Assembly (NCBI GenBank): GCA_024516155.1
Contig: JAJJXM010000184.1
Coordinates: 1 to 20,285, forward strand
Reading direction: 5' to 3'
From: Pyronema omphalodes
Lineage: Eukaryota; Ascomycota; Pezizomycetes; Pezizales; Pyronemataceae
Length of the DNA: 20,285 bases
Position numbers and translations under genes: made by a program. A model generated the notes under the pieces. It was given only the letters and a program-made list of their open reading frames with translations. It did not search any database and was not told the origin of the DNA. Shown here in pieces: positions 1-9,552 of this stretch (the first letter of the stretch is position 1; each line of letters begins with the position of its first letter).

Positions 1-375
<375 letters not shown>

Positions 376-2683
376 CGTATGCGATATCCTATTATGATTT
401 TTGTAGAGAGGTGGCCAACAGGCCCCAAGAAATGAAGTACGCTCCGGGGCGGATCCCAGCGAGACTCTAAGGTAACAGCTGGAAGCCTCGAATGTAATCA
501 GACTGTTGCATACGTCATAACCTTAAGGTTGGGAACGTTGAAGAAAACAAATCAATCTCCTGTATGCGGCTTGTAAGTGAGTGAAAGATTTCCACGTCAT
601 CTAACCTGTGCACGCTTCCCAACCTGGTGACATGAAACCGCAACTGTCACAGTCTTATTCTCCACAGAAAAACATCGTAGGGGGTTCCTATCATCGGATA
701 TCTGCTCATTCCCCGGTCCACGATCACCCTCCATACATCTTCTCGCCGGAAACCAACTTATTACGGCCTTTTCGCGCATGAATGTTGAGGTATGTCTGTG
801 GAACAACCATTCGAAAGTCATTCATTTATTGAATGGCTTCATGCTGCACCATTGAAGGGCCCGTTGCTGCAAAATGGGTCACAATTTCGAAATCCCATTT
901 GCATTGACGTAGTGAAGCGCGGTGCTAGGTTAAATGCATTTACTCGCTGTCTCACGCGCTAGTATAACCCATTAGGTTAGAATGCAGTTACGCGGCTCAG
1001 TCACGCGCTAGTTCAGAAGAACTGACACCCGAGGCACAGCGGTCTATTACTCTTGGGCAGTGGCATTAGAACAACGAACCGGTCGATGGGTTGACAAAAA
1101 CGATGTAAGCGAGCTGGCCGTCCAGAATAGTCTGCAATGGATTCACTGACTTTATACTCAGGAAGACCAGAAACTATGGCGAACTAGGCCTTCTTAATGC
1201 CAATTAAGATGCCGAATGCAACCCCACACATTCCGCAATCTTTAAAATCGGTACTCCCAAGCACCACCAATGAGGATTTCCTCAGTTGCCAAGTTTTTTC
1301 ATCTCAGCTAGCTGCCTAGCCCGATAGTATATCCACAGAATACCAGATATGTTTGCCTGTTTGCTTGTATCCGTAAGGTCTAGCTACACAGAAGTAGTTT
1401 TACGTTTTCGCGATTAAGGACAAAATATTGAGTGTTATTCTAGGCAGTATTTATCTGCAGGCTGCCGGTTTTAGTAGATGATGGATTCGGTTCAGTTTTC
1501 TCAATTATGGAATTTTCGGGCTTTTTTTTTTTTCGCTCTTCTCCGTTGTGATCATCTCGGAATCGCGATAGGAGGAGGAATTGCGGTTGGAGGCAGAGGA
1601 CTATATCCTTCAGGGAATTGATGACAACGTATAATGATGTTCAAATCCTCGATCGCGGAGCTTGAAAGTTCCTGGACGCGGCCAAACCATGTACCCATGG
1701 ATTTCAACCCCGATTGCCTTCCTTTCTCCGCATTTCTCCGGCTCTTCACATATCGCACCAGGAACATCACCAGTCACTGGACTCGCACGCCTTCAAATTG
1801 CTTCTGTAGGCCCTTGAGCTTCCATGAGATTACCGGTCCCAGTTGCTAGTGATGGGTACCGTCTGATGGATCAAATGGTGGACTCGGCGTTCTGTACAGC
1901 CTTTGTTCGAGCATCTAAGCAGTACGGGTAACGGAAGGACGGTCTTATCTGTTTACCCGCCGTCTCTCGCACTAGCTCAATCGCCCCAGAATGATCGTGG
2001 CATTGGGAATACCTGAAAGGCTATGTCATCTTCCGTCCCCCGTTGCCCTGAACGTGCCTCACATGACCCTCCCGCCCTCCTCTCCTCCTCGATATACACT
2101 ACCCAATCTGAGCGGTATTTGCTTATGCGCTAGGAATCCAAGTTGCCGAACAAACAATGCTCTGACTAGTTGCGTCATTCTTACGCAACGAAGTGTCCTG
2201 TGCAGATCAACGGGCCGTCGGCCCCCGGGTTTTGGCTATTTGCGTCACGGCTTCCAAAAGTCCTCGAAAAATCGAGATTTTTCCGGCGACATAGGCTACA
2301 TATCAATGCGCTTGCAGTGGCTTGGAAAGTCATGGTCAATCCAGAGAGTTGATATATATGTTCCTTTCGCCTCAAATTCGAACGGCTTCTGGAATTTCAA
2401 TCAATCATCACCGTTCACACGTATTTGATATTTTTTTACCATGCACGTGAAATACTTAACATCAGTTGGGCTATAGGAACAGAAATAACGCTTGAGAGAA
2501 TAATGCTTCCTTGAACTTAATGAAAATAAGTTTATGCCCATCGTTCTAACAGTCGCCTCGAAGATTCAACGAATACAAGGAATAAACAACAGTGAGATAC
2601 TTTATGGAGAATAATAAATACATGAAACATACTTACTGAAGCGAACAAACTAAAAACGCAGGGTGAATAAAAAGGAGCATTGC
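376..2683. other. Unit 1 left block, no convincing gene
   Basis: Nearly identical to 11011-12925 over its first 1.9 kb, with scattered substitutions and small indels, then clearly more diverged from about 2285 to 2683. Open frames are short. A 145-codon frame at 1991-2428 is cut to 101 codons in unit 2 and its C-terminal half differs, which argues against a conserved protein. An 11-base T run at about 1522-1532 and an imperfect inverted repeat (TTGCGT / ACGCAA near 2172-2190) are the only local structures I saw besides the direct repeat at 926-1012. Confidence 0.6.
926..1012 (+). repeat. Imperfect direct repeat, period about 48-50 bp
   Basis: Two adjacent segments start with TAGGTT, pass through AATGCA-like sequence and end in TCACGCGCTAGT. 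Both copies are kept in unit 2 at 11559-11647 with small changes. No function is suggested. Confidence 0.7.
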
Positions 2684-2788
2684 AAGAGCTGTTCGTTGTC
2701 TTGTGGTTGTTCTAGTTGATGGTGTTGTCCCTCGGGTGCTGCGATAGGTTGCGTGGTGTTTCATTTGCTACACTCAAAGCCTCACGGA

Positions 2789-3778
2789 GTTCCGCGACGT
2801 GTGACGTAATGGGTAACGGAACAAAACTAAAACAAGCTGCCTCCAAACGCACAACTGTACAATGTAAATGTATAGAGTAACAGGTGATGTTGTTCGATAT
2901 TTACTGTCATTTTAGCTTGGGATGGCCTGTCCCCGTCGTTACAGTGCCATGTGCTTTCGTTTTTGCCTGCGTTCCAGTAACTGTCACCTGCGGTTGTCGA
3001 CACTGAGACATTCCAGCGGCCATCTCATCTTGGAGTTCGTGTTGGCCGAAAGTACTAAGCTGCATGACCTCCGAAATGCTTTCCACAGAAGACCAAGAGG
3101 CGGCAAAGAAGAAGAAATTCCGTCCCTCGGTCATATTGCTGCCACAAATGGATACTTTCACCCATGAGGTAAATCTTCTCCCACAGAGGGTCCAGTAGAC
3201 TCGGTGTGCATGGGTCGGTGACGTGTATAATTTAGATGCAATGTAAATGGAGATCCGGGCTTTTGACAATATTTACATGGCTATTGTGGGGGCCTAGTTT
3301 ATGTCCATTGCTCTCGGACAAGCTGGAAGGATTCTGAACGGATGGATAAAACTCGGCAATATCCAGGGGATTTTCTCGAAGATTGGACGAAGCGAGCAAA
3401 AATACCATTGCACTTTCCCTTATATGTATCTCAATTGTCGGCGTGCCGCGGATCGTAAATGGTGTTCATGGCAATTTGATATACGGCGGGGCCTCAGTCG
3501 TATCTTGCAAATCCGCAGCGTAAATTGCGAAGCTTCACAGTCCTAGTCCGCTACTACCTCCGGCTATCGTCCAACAACGGGAAACAACCAACAACAAATC
3601 CAATCATACCCAATACATACAATGTGATTGTAATACCTCAATCATAAGATTATGCATGACATAATACATATCAAATGACCTCCTGGTATTCTGTGTATTT
3701 ACGGTTTCAACTGTGGGTTTTGTGACAGCGTATTCTGGTAGTTCTGCGTCACCCATTACGTCACAGGTTGCGTTCAAC
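2789..3778. mobile_element. Possible non-autonomous inverted-repeat element, about 990 bp
   Basis: The left end has TGTGACGTAATGGGT at 2800-2814 and the right end has its exact reverse complement at 3751-3765. The match extends imperfectly outwards (GTT, CGC and AC in common) and inwards (ACGGAAC against ACGCAGAAC), giving termini of roughly 35 bp. No clear target duplication is visible, so the exact ends are uncertain. No transposase is recognisable; the longest internal frame is 2907-3269 on the minus strand. An alternative is two inverted CRE-like TGACGTAA sites serving a regulatory role. Confidence 0.45.
2907..3269 (-). CDS. Hypothetical 120-residue open frame inside inverted-repeat element
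   Basis: This is the longest non-repetitive frame that is intact in both units. It has an N-terminal MSKARISIYIASKLY, a short Phe run near residue 52, and a Thr/Gly/Lys-rich end (TVTTGTGHPKLK). I do not recognise it and see no domain, signal peptide or clear membrane helix. Frame conservation carries no weight because the DNA of the two copies is identical here. A plus-strand frame (2922-3167, MACPRRYS...) overlaps it. It may be a remnant of element coding sequence or chance. Confidence 0.15.
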   Translation of the reverse strand: MSKARISIYIASKLYTSPTHAHRVYWTLCGRRFTSWVKVSICGSNMTEGRNFFFFAASWSSVESISEVMQLSTFGQHELQDEMAAGMSQCRQPQVTVTGTQAKTKAHGTVTTGTGHPKLK

Positions 3779-3838
3779 CTTACTTAAGACTCCGAATTCG
3801 GTGAGTCTGTCGATGTAGCCAAGGAAACACCATGCAAC

Positions 3839-4045
3839 CTATTGCAACACACGGCACAGAAAAACAGAGCAACGACAAGATAACGGACGGCTTTTGCTAT
3901 ACACGTTTTTGTTGACCTGGAAGATTCGGTTTTGACGCTTCAGTAATGTATTCAGTACATTTCTTCTACATACAAGATTCCACCGCTCTTTGTTCCTTAT
4001 ATTCATCCAATCGCCCGGGTAACTATTTGTACGGTACCGTGACAA
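3839..4045 (-). pseudogene. Insertion-truncated counterpart of the 101-residue frame
   Basis: The C-terminal 60 or so residues match the frame at 14483-14788 exactly. The N-terminal part is separated from it by the 80-bp element, so the frame now begins with element-derived codons. It counts as a broken gene only if the unit 2 frame is real, which is uncertain. Confidence 0.2.
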
Positions 4046-4111
4046 AAGTGACCGTCACTTTTCTGTGCTAAGCGCCGCGCGGGGTGACGGTCACTTTTGT
4101 CCAGCACCTCG
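4032..4111. mobile_element. 80-bp MITE-like insertion with TA duplication
   Basis: Unit 1 reads TTTGTA, then 80 bp, then TA and TTATGG; unit 2 reads TTTGTATTATGG at 14671-14682. The extra DNA is thus 80 bp plus one TA. Its ends are inverted repeats of about 27 bp sharing GACAAAAGTGACCGTCAC, the left at 4041-4058 and the right as its reverse complement at 4085-4102. Each arm also holds a smaller palindrome centred on GTGACSGTCAC. TA duplication and small size fit a non-autonomous relative of the Tc1/mariner superfamily, which includes fungal pogo/Fot elements; family assignment is inference. Confidence 0.88.
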
Positions 4112-4184
4112 TATTATGGAACCCTGTTCCGGGCAAGCAAGGAGCCACGAGTTCCAAAGACTGCGAATCATGACTGATGAAGAC

Positions 4185-4235
4185 GCTGACCATAACAACG
4201 CTGATCATAATAACAACGCTTACCATAATAACAAC
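4185..4235 (+). repeat. Short tandem repeat, 15-18 bp period
   Basis: Three successive units of the form GCTGACCATAATAACAAC, the first lacking one codon. In the plus frame that begins at 4116 they encode Ala-Asp/Tyr-His-(Asn)2-3. On the minus strand the same bases give a Val/Ile-rich hydrophobic run. The array is identical in unit 2 at 14747-14797. Confidence 0.8.
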
Positions 4236-4340
4236 GCTTCTTGCGATATCTTACACCAAGGTACGAACCAGGATACAGGTGCGGATCTAGGGTTCCTGAA
4301 ACGATGGACCCTGTGGAAATTCACATCCCGGTAATCTTCG

Positions 4341-4718
4341 TCATCCTTGCCATTGATCCTCTACAAGATGCCTGAAAGAACTCAGGAGACGGCCAAGACC
4401 AAAGGGGTTGGCAACAGGTGAATTTTCAAATGAAACTGAAACATGATTGGAATAAAACCTCGAAGTGGCGAGGGAGAATGGAAATATAAAACCGTAGTGG
4501 ACTTCCGGGAAGCGTTGGGAAGATGATATATGGAAAACACTGGGTGTTGGGTATGACGGAGTTTTTGCGAGATCTCTGTAGGCGCAGTATTTTATAGCTC
4601 TGGTAACCGGGAAGTTCTGGAAACATTGGGAGGTATCGGAGAACGTCGGATTTTTGTAGATGCTTCGGAAGGCGTAGCGGAAATAATGATATCCAGGCGC
4701 CCAATAATGCGTCAGCAT
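4341..4718 (-). CDS. Hypothetical 125-residue frame, partly shared with unit 2
   Basis: An aromatic and basic N-terminal segment (MLTHYWAPGYHYFRYAF) is shared with the frame at 15010-15291, as is NFPVTRAI in the middle. After about residue 70 the copies separate through indels, and the unit 2 frame is 93 residues. Conservation of the first 30 residues matches locally high DNA identity, so it does not prove coding. I do not recognise the product. Confidence 0.15.
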   Translation of the reverse strand: MLTHYWAPGYHYFRYAFRSIYKNPTFSDTSQCFQNFPVTRAIKYCAYRDLAKTPSYPTPSVFHISSSQRFPEVHYGFIFPFSLATSRFYSNHVSVSFENSPVANPFGLGRLLSSFRHLVEDQWQG

Positions 4719-5346
4719 ACCTTCAGTTATCCGGGGATTTGGGGTCAGATATCTTGAATGCTAGGCGGATTTACCCATGGGAATGGAGGGGGTCAATGGA
4801 TAGTAATAGAAGTAGGGAGATCGGTGTGTAGGGGAAGGATAAGAGAGGAAAGGGGGTTACATGAAAACAGAAGCTTCGGGTTCCGACTGAGGATCAAGGC
4901 AATGGATGCACGATGATGTTAGTGCTTGAGAAAGCAGGGAAAATGAGAACATACTCGTTCCGCTTGCCTTCTTCGGTACTTGAATAAATAGCTGGAAATT
5001 ACCTCAAGTCCAGCATCAGTTCCATAGGACTGTGGTTTCCACTGGCATATGGGCCTAGTCACCCTCCTGAAGCTCGAGGCCGAACCATAATCCATGGTCC
5101 ACGGCATGAGCAAAACGAGGCAAGATATGTAATGGTATAACGTGAGAGCCGAGAAACAGGCTGTTTTCCGGGTTAGATATCTACTGAGCTGGAAGATCAG
5201 CTGGACTCGAGGTGTAAATGCATCAGCAGACTGTTTCGCTGCGTCGAAGGCCTCCGGTGTTTCGAAGGATGTACGCCTGCCGGTTGGAGATTTTATTAAA
5301 GACCGTCAAGCATCTAGTCCTGGATCCTGACATCCGTAGCATAATA

Positions 5347-5358
5347 GGGGGGGGGGGG
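5347..5358 (+). repeat. Poly-G run (12 G)
   Basis: Twelve consecutive G. The unit 2 counterpart at 15920-15929 has ten, preceded by AT. Length variation of this kind is typical of homopolymer slippage or base-calling error. Confidence 0.9.
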
Positions 5359-5695
5359 AGTCCTGTTTGGCTACTTATATGAGCCTTTTCCCAGTCCTCA
5401 TGCCTGAAAAACAATACAGTAGTGTCGAGGCCAAGACGTCCTTTTGGCGGGCTGACGTCAAAGATCATCAACTCCCGCTGTAGTGACTCTGTAGATGGCG
5501 GTCCATGGTAAGCTGTCGATGTGTCATAGCTATCCCGTTAGAGTAATAGTAGTTGTATGCAAGCTTCAGAGTCCAGATCTATTCTTTTGCTTCCAGTATT
5601 CGCAGAGGTGTTGTGGAGATCATACACAGCGCATGGGGAATGTGTGCTCTCCAGTGAATGACAAGTCATAGTCCTGACTTCAGCGTCAACTCCAG

Positions 5696-5935
5696 ATGTC
5701 GAAGGACTTTTCTACTCGGCTAGTGATCGTCGCTTCCTCTGCCACCGAATCATTCCCAACTCTTCCTCGTCTTCATCATCTCCAGACCTCCGATCCCACA
5801 GCCTGGCCACCCTCTATCGACTCTGTGAGTTTATCAGCTCGTCAAGCCTGCAGTCGCACCGCCATTAGCTCGGATGCTGAGAAGCTGAGCCAGGACAGGC
5901 AGAAGCCCTATTTGCCATTGCTGTCAGAGCCCTAA
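5696..5935 (+). CDS. Hypothetical Ser/Pro-rich frame, uncertain
   Basis: A 79-residue frame sharing its last 54 residues, from about RLHHLQTSDPTAWPP to LPLLSEP, with the 96-residue frame at 16213-16503. Upstream the two differ because of a one-base indel in a TCTTCC run near 5763, so the copies do not agree on which frame is read. In unit 1 an alternative frame through the same DNA gives RFLCHRIIPNSSSSS and ends at a TAG near 5868. The disagreement suggests non-coding or decayed sequence. I do not recognise either product. Confidence 0.15.
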   Translation: MSKDFSTRLVIVASSATESFPTLPRLHHLQTSDPTAWPPSIDSVSLSARQACSRTAISSDAEKLSQDRQKPYLPLLSEP

Positions 5936-6144
5936 GAGTCTGCACGGCCAAGGGATAACCCTCAATATGCCCTATTTTCCATTGCTGTCAGAGCCCTAAG
6001 AGTATGGACGGCCAACAGGTGATCCTTAATGAGCCCTAGCTGAAGCCCTAGAACAAGCTGCAGCAATAACAGGGGTATAATACAGGGTTAACCCCCGGTC
6101 TCTGCATACCCTGTTGGTAACTCACTTGGTGAACCCTAACCCTG
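5905..6144 (+). repeat. CCCTA-rich stretch with 64-bp tandem segment
   Basis: Seven CCCTA motifs occur in 240 bp, ending in AACCCTAACCCTG at 6132-6144. Two segments beginning CCCTATTT and running through CATTGCTGTCAGAGCCCTAAGAG start 64 bp apart (5906 and 5970). The palindrome GGGTTAACCC lies at 6085-6094. The motifs resemble telomere repeats, but only two are adjacent, so this is not a telomere. Confidence 0.75.
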
Positions 6145-6277
6145 CGCAATGAATGTTGAACGTGATCGGAACCACACAGAGCAAGGCTGTCGACGGGAAT
6201 GAATCGCTGCAGGAGAGGGGCGGCGCATGTAGTTTCTCAGGTCTGATAGCTGGGTCGTCATCGGCTGCGAGGATGTT

Positions 6278-6520
6278 GTGATGGGGCTACAGGCACTGCT
6301 TCACGTAAGTGACGGGATTAGCGAGACTGTTGAAGGGGATGGGAGAACTAATGTCGGCGGAGAGAGTAGTACAAACATTCGTTCTTTATATCTACCACAC
6401 AGGGAGTATACGTTGTTGTCGGTGGGGCATCAGCATCGGCGCGTTGTAGACGGAGCGGTCCCTATACGTCCGCGAGCAGCCATTTCTAGAAGCGATCACA
6501 ATGTCAAGATTAGCCAATAA
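6278..6520 (+). CDS. Hypothetical 80-residue frame containing an inter-unit conserved core
   Basis: Reads MMGLQALLHVSDGISETVEG and onward to SVGHQHRRVVDG. About 140 bp of this frame (6315-6455) is identical in unit 2 while sequence on both sides is diverged. Upstream, changes between units keep the frame open and are often conservative (Val/Ile in the EDVVM / EDIIM segment). Downstream a one-base change makes unit 2 end in GGGT at 17032. No domain is recognised. The identical core could reflect selection, or a short conversion tract. Confidence 0.25.
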   Translation: MMGLQALLHVSDGISETVEGDGRTNVGGESSTNIRSLYLPHREYTLLSVGHQHRRVVDGAVPIRPRAAISRSDHNVKISQ

Positions 6521-6568
6521 TAGGAGGTACGGATAGGATAAAACCAAAGTGCCGTATGTGTATCCGAT

Positions 6569-6585
6569 GGGGCGGGCGGTGGGGG
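6569..6585 (+). other. G-rich cluster, possible G-quadruplex
   Basis: Runs GGGG, GGG, GG and GGGGG separated by single C or CGGT-like spacers. The unit 2 counterpart (17134-17152) is more G-rich, with runs of 4, 6 and 5. Confidence 0.5.
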
Positions 6586-6790
6586 AAGATATCTCGGTCT
6601 TGCTGGGCGGTGAGGACTAGTCAAGCAGGTGGAAGTCGCGATTGCAGAATCGGGGGAGGGTGTATTGTCGGCTAGCGCACTTAAGCCGGATTAAGATAGA
6701 ATCAGACGCGGAGGAAACCACGTATACTGAGAGAAATCTTACATTGAGAAATTTCTGTGAACGCATACTTCGGGAATGAGGTAGGAAAGT

Positions 6791-6808
6791 GGGTGGGGGG
6801 GGTGGGGG
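6791..6808 (+). other. G-rich cluster, possible G-quadruplex
   Basis: Runs of three, eight and five G separated by single T. The equivalent part of unit 2 (around 17340-17357) is also G-rich but differs in sequence. Confidence 0.45.
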
Positions 6809-9070
6809 TCCACTCACCTCCGTCAGGCTCGCCATCCAAGGTGGTTCTCTGAAAACAAGCGTGAAGTGAAGATCCAGAAGGAGCGTTAACCACATAATAA
6901 ACCGCTGCTGTAAGACTGTAGACCGTGCCAACTCAATCCCGCGTAGCCACCATCTATTATCGGAAGCCTTTGAGCCTCCCGTTGAGTCCATTGAACCAGA
7001 AGAGACGCGTCAAGGGTCGCGATATCCCCGTTTTGTTTCATTCGGAGAAATTGGGAGCTGAAGTCAGCGAAGGCACAGCGAGCTACTCCTCTTTGGAATG
7101 GAGTTGAAGACTAACTTGGATGCTGTGGGCTAGACTCCTACGACGGCGAGGACTCCTCCATATCTACCACGAGTCTATCAAGGACAATATCACTGAGCAA
7201 GATCCACAGTTATTCCCGGAAGCGTTTGTGACGGCGCTGAGTTCTAATCACTGGTCGCCCCTAGCCTCCATCACTATCTTCTTTCCACTGGTACGATCAC
7301 GTTACTCCTACATTGAAGCTTCACAAGAGTTTTATTGATCTCATTCGCCGACGTTCTAGTCCCTAAAAGCGAATTTCATGGCCTACTTGAGATTGGTTAG
7401 GACTGCCAATAGTGTTGGCCCAAGACATTACGGGGCCGCACTTGGGGTGGATTTGCGAGACTGAAGGGATTACTCCGCTTCACCTTACCGTCTTTTCCAA
7501 TCATAAAACTGTCTGAGTAAGTACCCTTATGATTAGAGGTGTGTCCCTGATCGGAGGTAACTTCATGACCACAGGAGATCATCGGAATCGACCCGGGAAA
7601 CCGTGTAGAATTACAACACTATGCCTAAGTTAGATCCGCCACACAAGGATCCAGGGAGACCGCACCTTGACAAGTCAGTTACCGAGGACGATGATCACAC
7701 TAGACATCGTTGGAAATTGGGGTGCTGAGAATTGAAGATGGATTCCTGGATTGATATCGTAAAACGGGCCGGGGCCGGGTTCGTGTTTGGGACTTTAATC
7801 AGGTCTCCTAGCTGAGGATGCGCTTTACTTGGGGTGAATCACGATCATTTTTCGGATGATGAAAATTCGGGACAATTCGGAGACTGCTTCTATTTACCTA
7901 GGATTGATTACCCTTGTCAGCTTTTTTATGATACATTCTCGGCAAAAGCCAAAATAGCACCAATAGTGATGTTCTGAGATGTGACTTTCCGTGCTTTCTG
8001 CCCAGCCTTGAATAGGTGTTCAAGTAAGCAAACACTAACCTCAGACCTGACGCTTTAGAGTTTCTCCTCCTTGAGTAAATCATGAATACCAAGATAGAGA
8101 TATTATTAACTTATGCTGCCATTGAAGTCTAAGAAACTATCAGTAAACTACAACAAATAAATAGTAAAATAGATAAAATATCTTTTCGCAACGCCCAAAG
8201 AATCCTGTCACAGTCCTTCCCGTAAAATGCCCAACTGAAACGTCCGCTGCAGCGTCCCATTCCATGCTGACTGGAACGTCTGTCCACGTTTTTCTACACT
8301 GTTTTCTCTAGGGTTCATTCATCCACTCCTCGATGCTCGGGAGCATGATGTACGTTCAACTCAGAATATGGCGAGAAAGTTAGTTATTGGGGTGCCGTGA
8401 CCTTCCTGAAGACTAGCGGGGCTGGCATCTCGGACTCTAAGATTAATGGTGACTTTATAGTCTGTAATAAAGCCTAACAATAAAGCTGGAAATAGCATCC
8501 TGTGTATAACGCTTACTGTGCATAATTCGACATGTGTGCAACACTTCCTACGCACAGCGCATCTCATCCACTGTCAGCCTGACGGACTGTTGCTCTGCAT
8601 ATATTACCTCGTTTCTGCGTCCTGCAACCGTGTCAGAGGCCTACAAGAGAGGATCAGTGCTTATTCTTCTCTTACCTCCTAAGTGGCGTTCGTACAGATG
8701 ATGACGGTAAAGTTGTGTCTTTCACGCTCGCGGGTTCAAGATGATTGTTTCCAAATCATTCGCTAAGCCCAAAGTCACCAGTTGAGGAGACTGTTCAGAT
8801 TCATATGGCTGCTTCGAAGGTGTGATGGGGATAGCGGATGATCGTTGTCGCTATAGGATGAATAGGTGGACGGCCTACCTTCGAAGCGTTTCTAATGACA
8901 CTTAAAATACAGCTTTTCGCATATTTTCACCCTGTTGTCCTGTAATCAGACACAATGAACCCAAACGCGTCGTGGAACGTACCGATATCTCAGGGTCACC
9001 TATCGTTACGAACCGAGCTACGCGGCATCATCATGGTCCATGGAACCGGGGGATAGAGAATGGAAGTTGA

Positions 9071-9301
9071 TACCTGCATCTTCATCAATACGGGGAACTC
9101 CCTGTTATTGCACCTGGGGGTTGCCGCTCTCGATTGAGTGTCGGTGAAATATATGATATCCGCTTCGCTCTATGTGGAGGATTTATTACCTTCATTATCC
9201 TTGCTCTCAGATACGGGTTCCTGCTCATCGTTATCTGGCAGGAGTCGTGTAGAGTTCATACCTTCCAGGGAGCCGGACTAGACACTACAAGAACGGAGTG
9301 A
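9071..9301 (+). CDS. Short open frame with predicted membrane helix, no Met start
   Basis: An open frame of 76 codons between a TGA at 9068 and a TGA at 9299. It contains the hydrophobic stretch GFITFIILAL-RYG-FLLIVIW, long enough for one membrane span, then a Cys/Arg-containing segment and a polar tail. There is no in-frame ATG, so it could only be an internal exon or a remnant. I found no convincing splice sites at either end. Because it lies 62 bp before a second hydrophobic frame on the same strand, a decayed membrane-protein gene is possible, but chance is not excluded. Confidence 0.2.
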   Translation, partial: YLHLHQYGELPVIAPGGCRSRLSVGEIYDIRFALCGGFITFIILALRYGFLLIVIWQESCRVHTFQGAGLDTTRTE

Positions 9302-9363
9302 AGTTTGTCCTGGAATGCACAAGCAGCTTCTGGATAAGCTAGTAGCGTGTTGCTAGACGCTGA

Positions 9364-9552
9364 TGTACTGACGAACACGTGATATTCGACAAGGAATTCA
9401 TGATAGATGAAGGAGGCACGAGCGGAAAACTTATCATAACTGTCATTTTCGTTATCACTGGCATTATTTCTGTTCTGATGTGGTTACGCGAACTGTTTGG
9501 CATCAGAAGTATCCTCGTGACTAGAAGTGACCAGGTCTCCATCACATCTTGA
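9364..9552 (+). CDS. Short open frame with predicted membrane helix
   Basis: The frame is open from 9364; its first ATG is at 9400, giving 50 residues. An acidic start (MIDEGGTSG) is followed by KLIITVIFVITGIISVLMWL, a strong single-span candidate, then a basic segment and a polar tail. Positive charges after the helix and acidic residues before it are typical of a membrane-anchor arrangement. It has no counterpart in unit 2. It is unrecognised, and may be a small membrane protein, a last exon, or chance. Confidence 0.25.
   Translation, partial: CTDEHVIFDKEFMIDEGGTSGKLIITVIFVITGIISVLMWLRELFGIRSILVTRSDQVSITS

Larger units (their letters stand above)
2684..4306 (+). repeat. Island of near-complete identity between units
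   Basis: Compared by reading with 13328-14868, this stretch shows one substitution (C at 2752, T at 13396) and one insertion (4032-4111 plus a duplicated TA). The sequence immediately left (2285-2683) and right (from 4307) is visibly diverged. Abrupt edges around a perfect block suggest recent sequence exchange between units rather than uniform age. It contains a possible inverted-repeat element and several short frames of unknown status. Confidence 0.85.
4307..6970. other. Unit 1 middle block, diverged from unit 2, no convincing gene
   Basis: Matches 14869-17550 with many substitutions and small indels, roughly 80-90% alike by eye. Open frames seldom survive in both copies over their full length. 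The minus-strand frames at 4341-4718 and 15010-15291 share about 30 N-terminal residues (MLTHY, PGYHYFRYAFRSIYKNPTF) and then drift with an indel. An identical core at about 6315-6455 and the CCCTA-rich stretch at 5905-6144 are listed separately. There is a 12-G run at 5347-5358, and G-rich clusters lie at 6569-6585 and 6791-6808. Confidence 0.55.

Noticed and set aside
1991..2428. 145-codon plus-strand frame
   Set aside because: The unit 2 copy stops at 101 codons, and the C-terminal third diverges with indels. The shared part lies in nearly identical DNA, so conservation is uninformative.
6132..6144. True telomere or chromosome end
   Set aside because: Only two adjacent CCCTAA-like repeats, and the sequence continues normally on both sides in both units.
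7515..7520. GTAAGT donor-like site after a 34-codon open stretch
   Set aside because: No start codon upstream and no branch site and acceptor pair leading to a continued frame.
8728..8745. GGTTCAAG resembling a tRNA B box
   Set aside because: The following bases do not fit the B-box consensus, and no cloverleaf or A box could be found around it.
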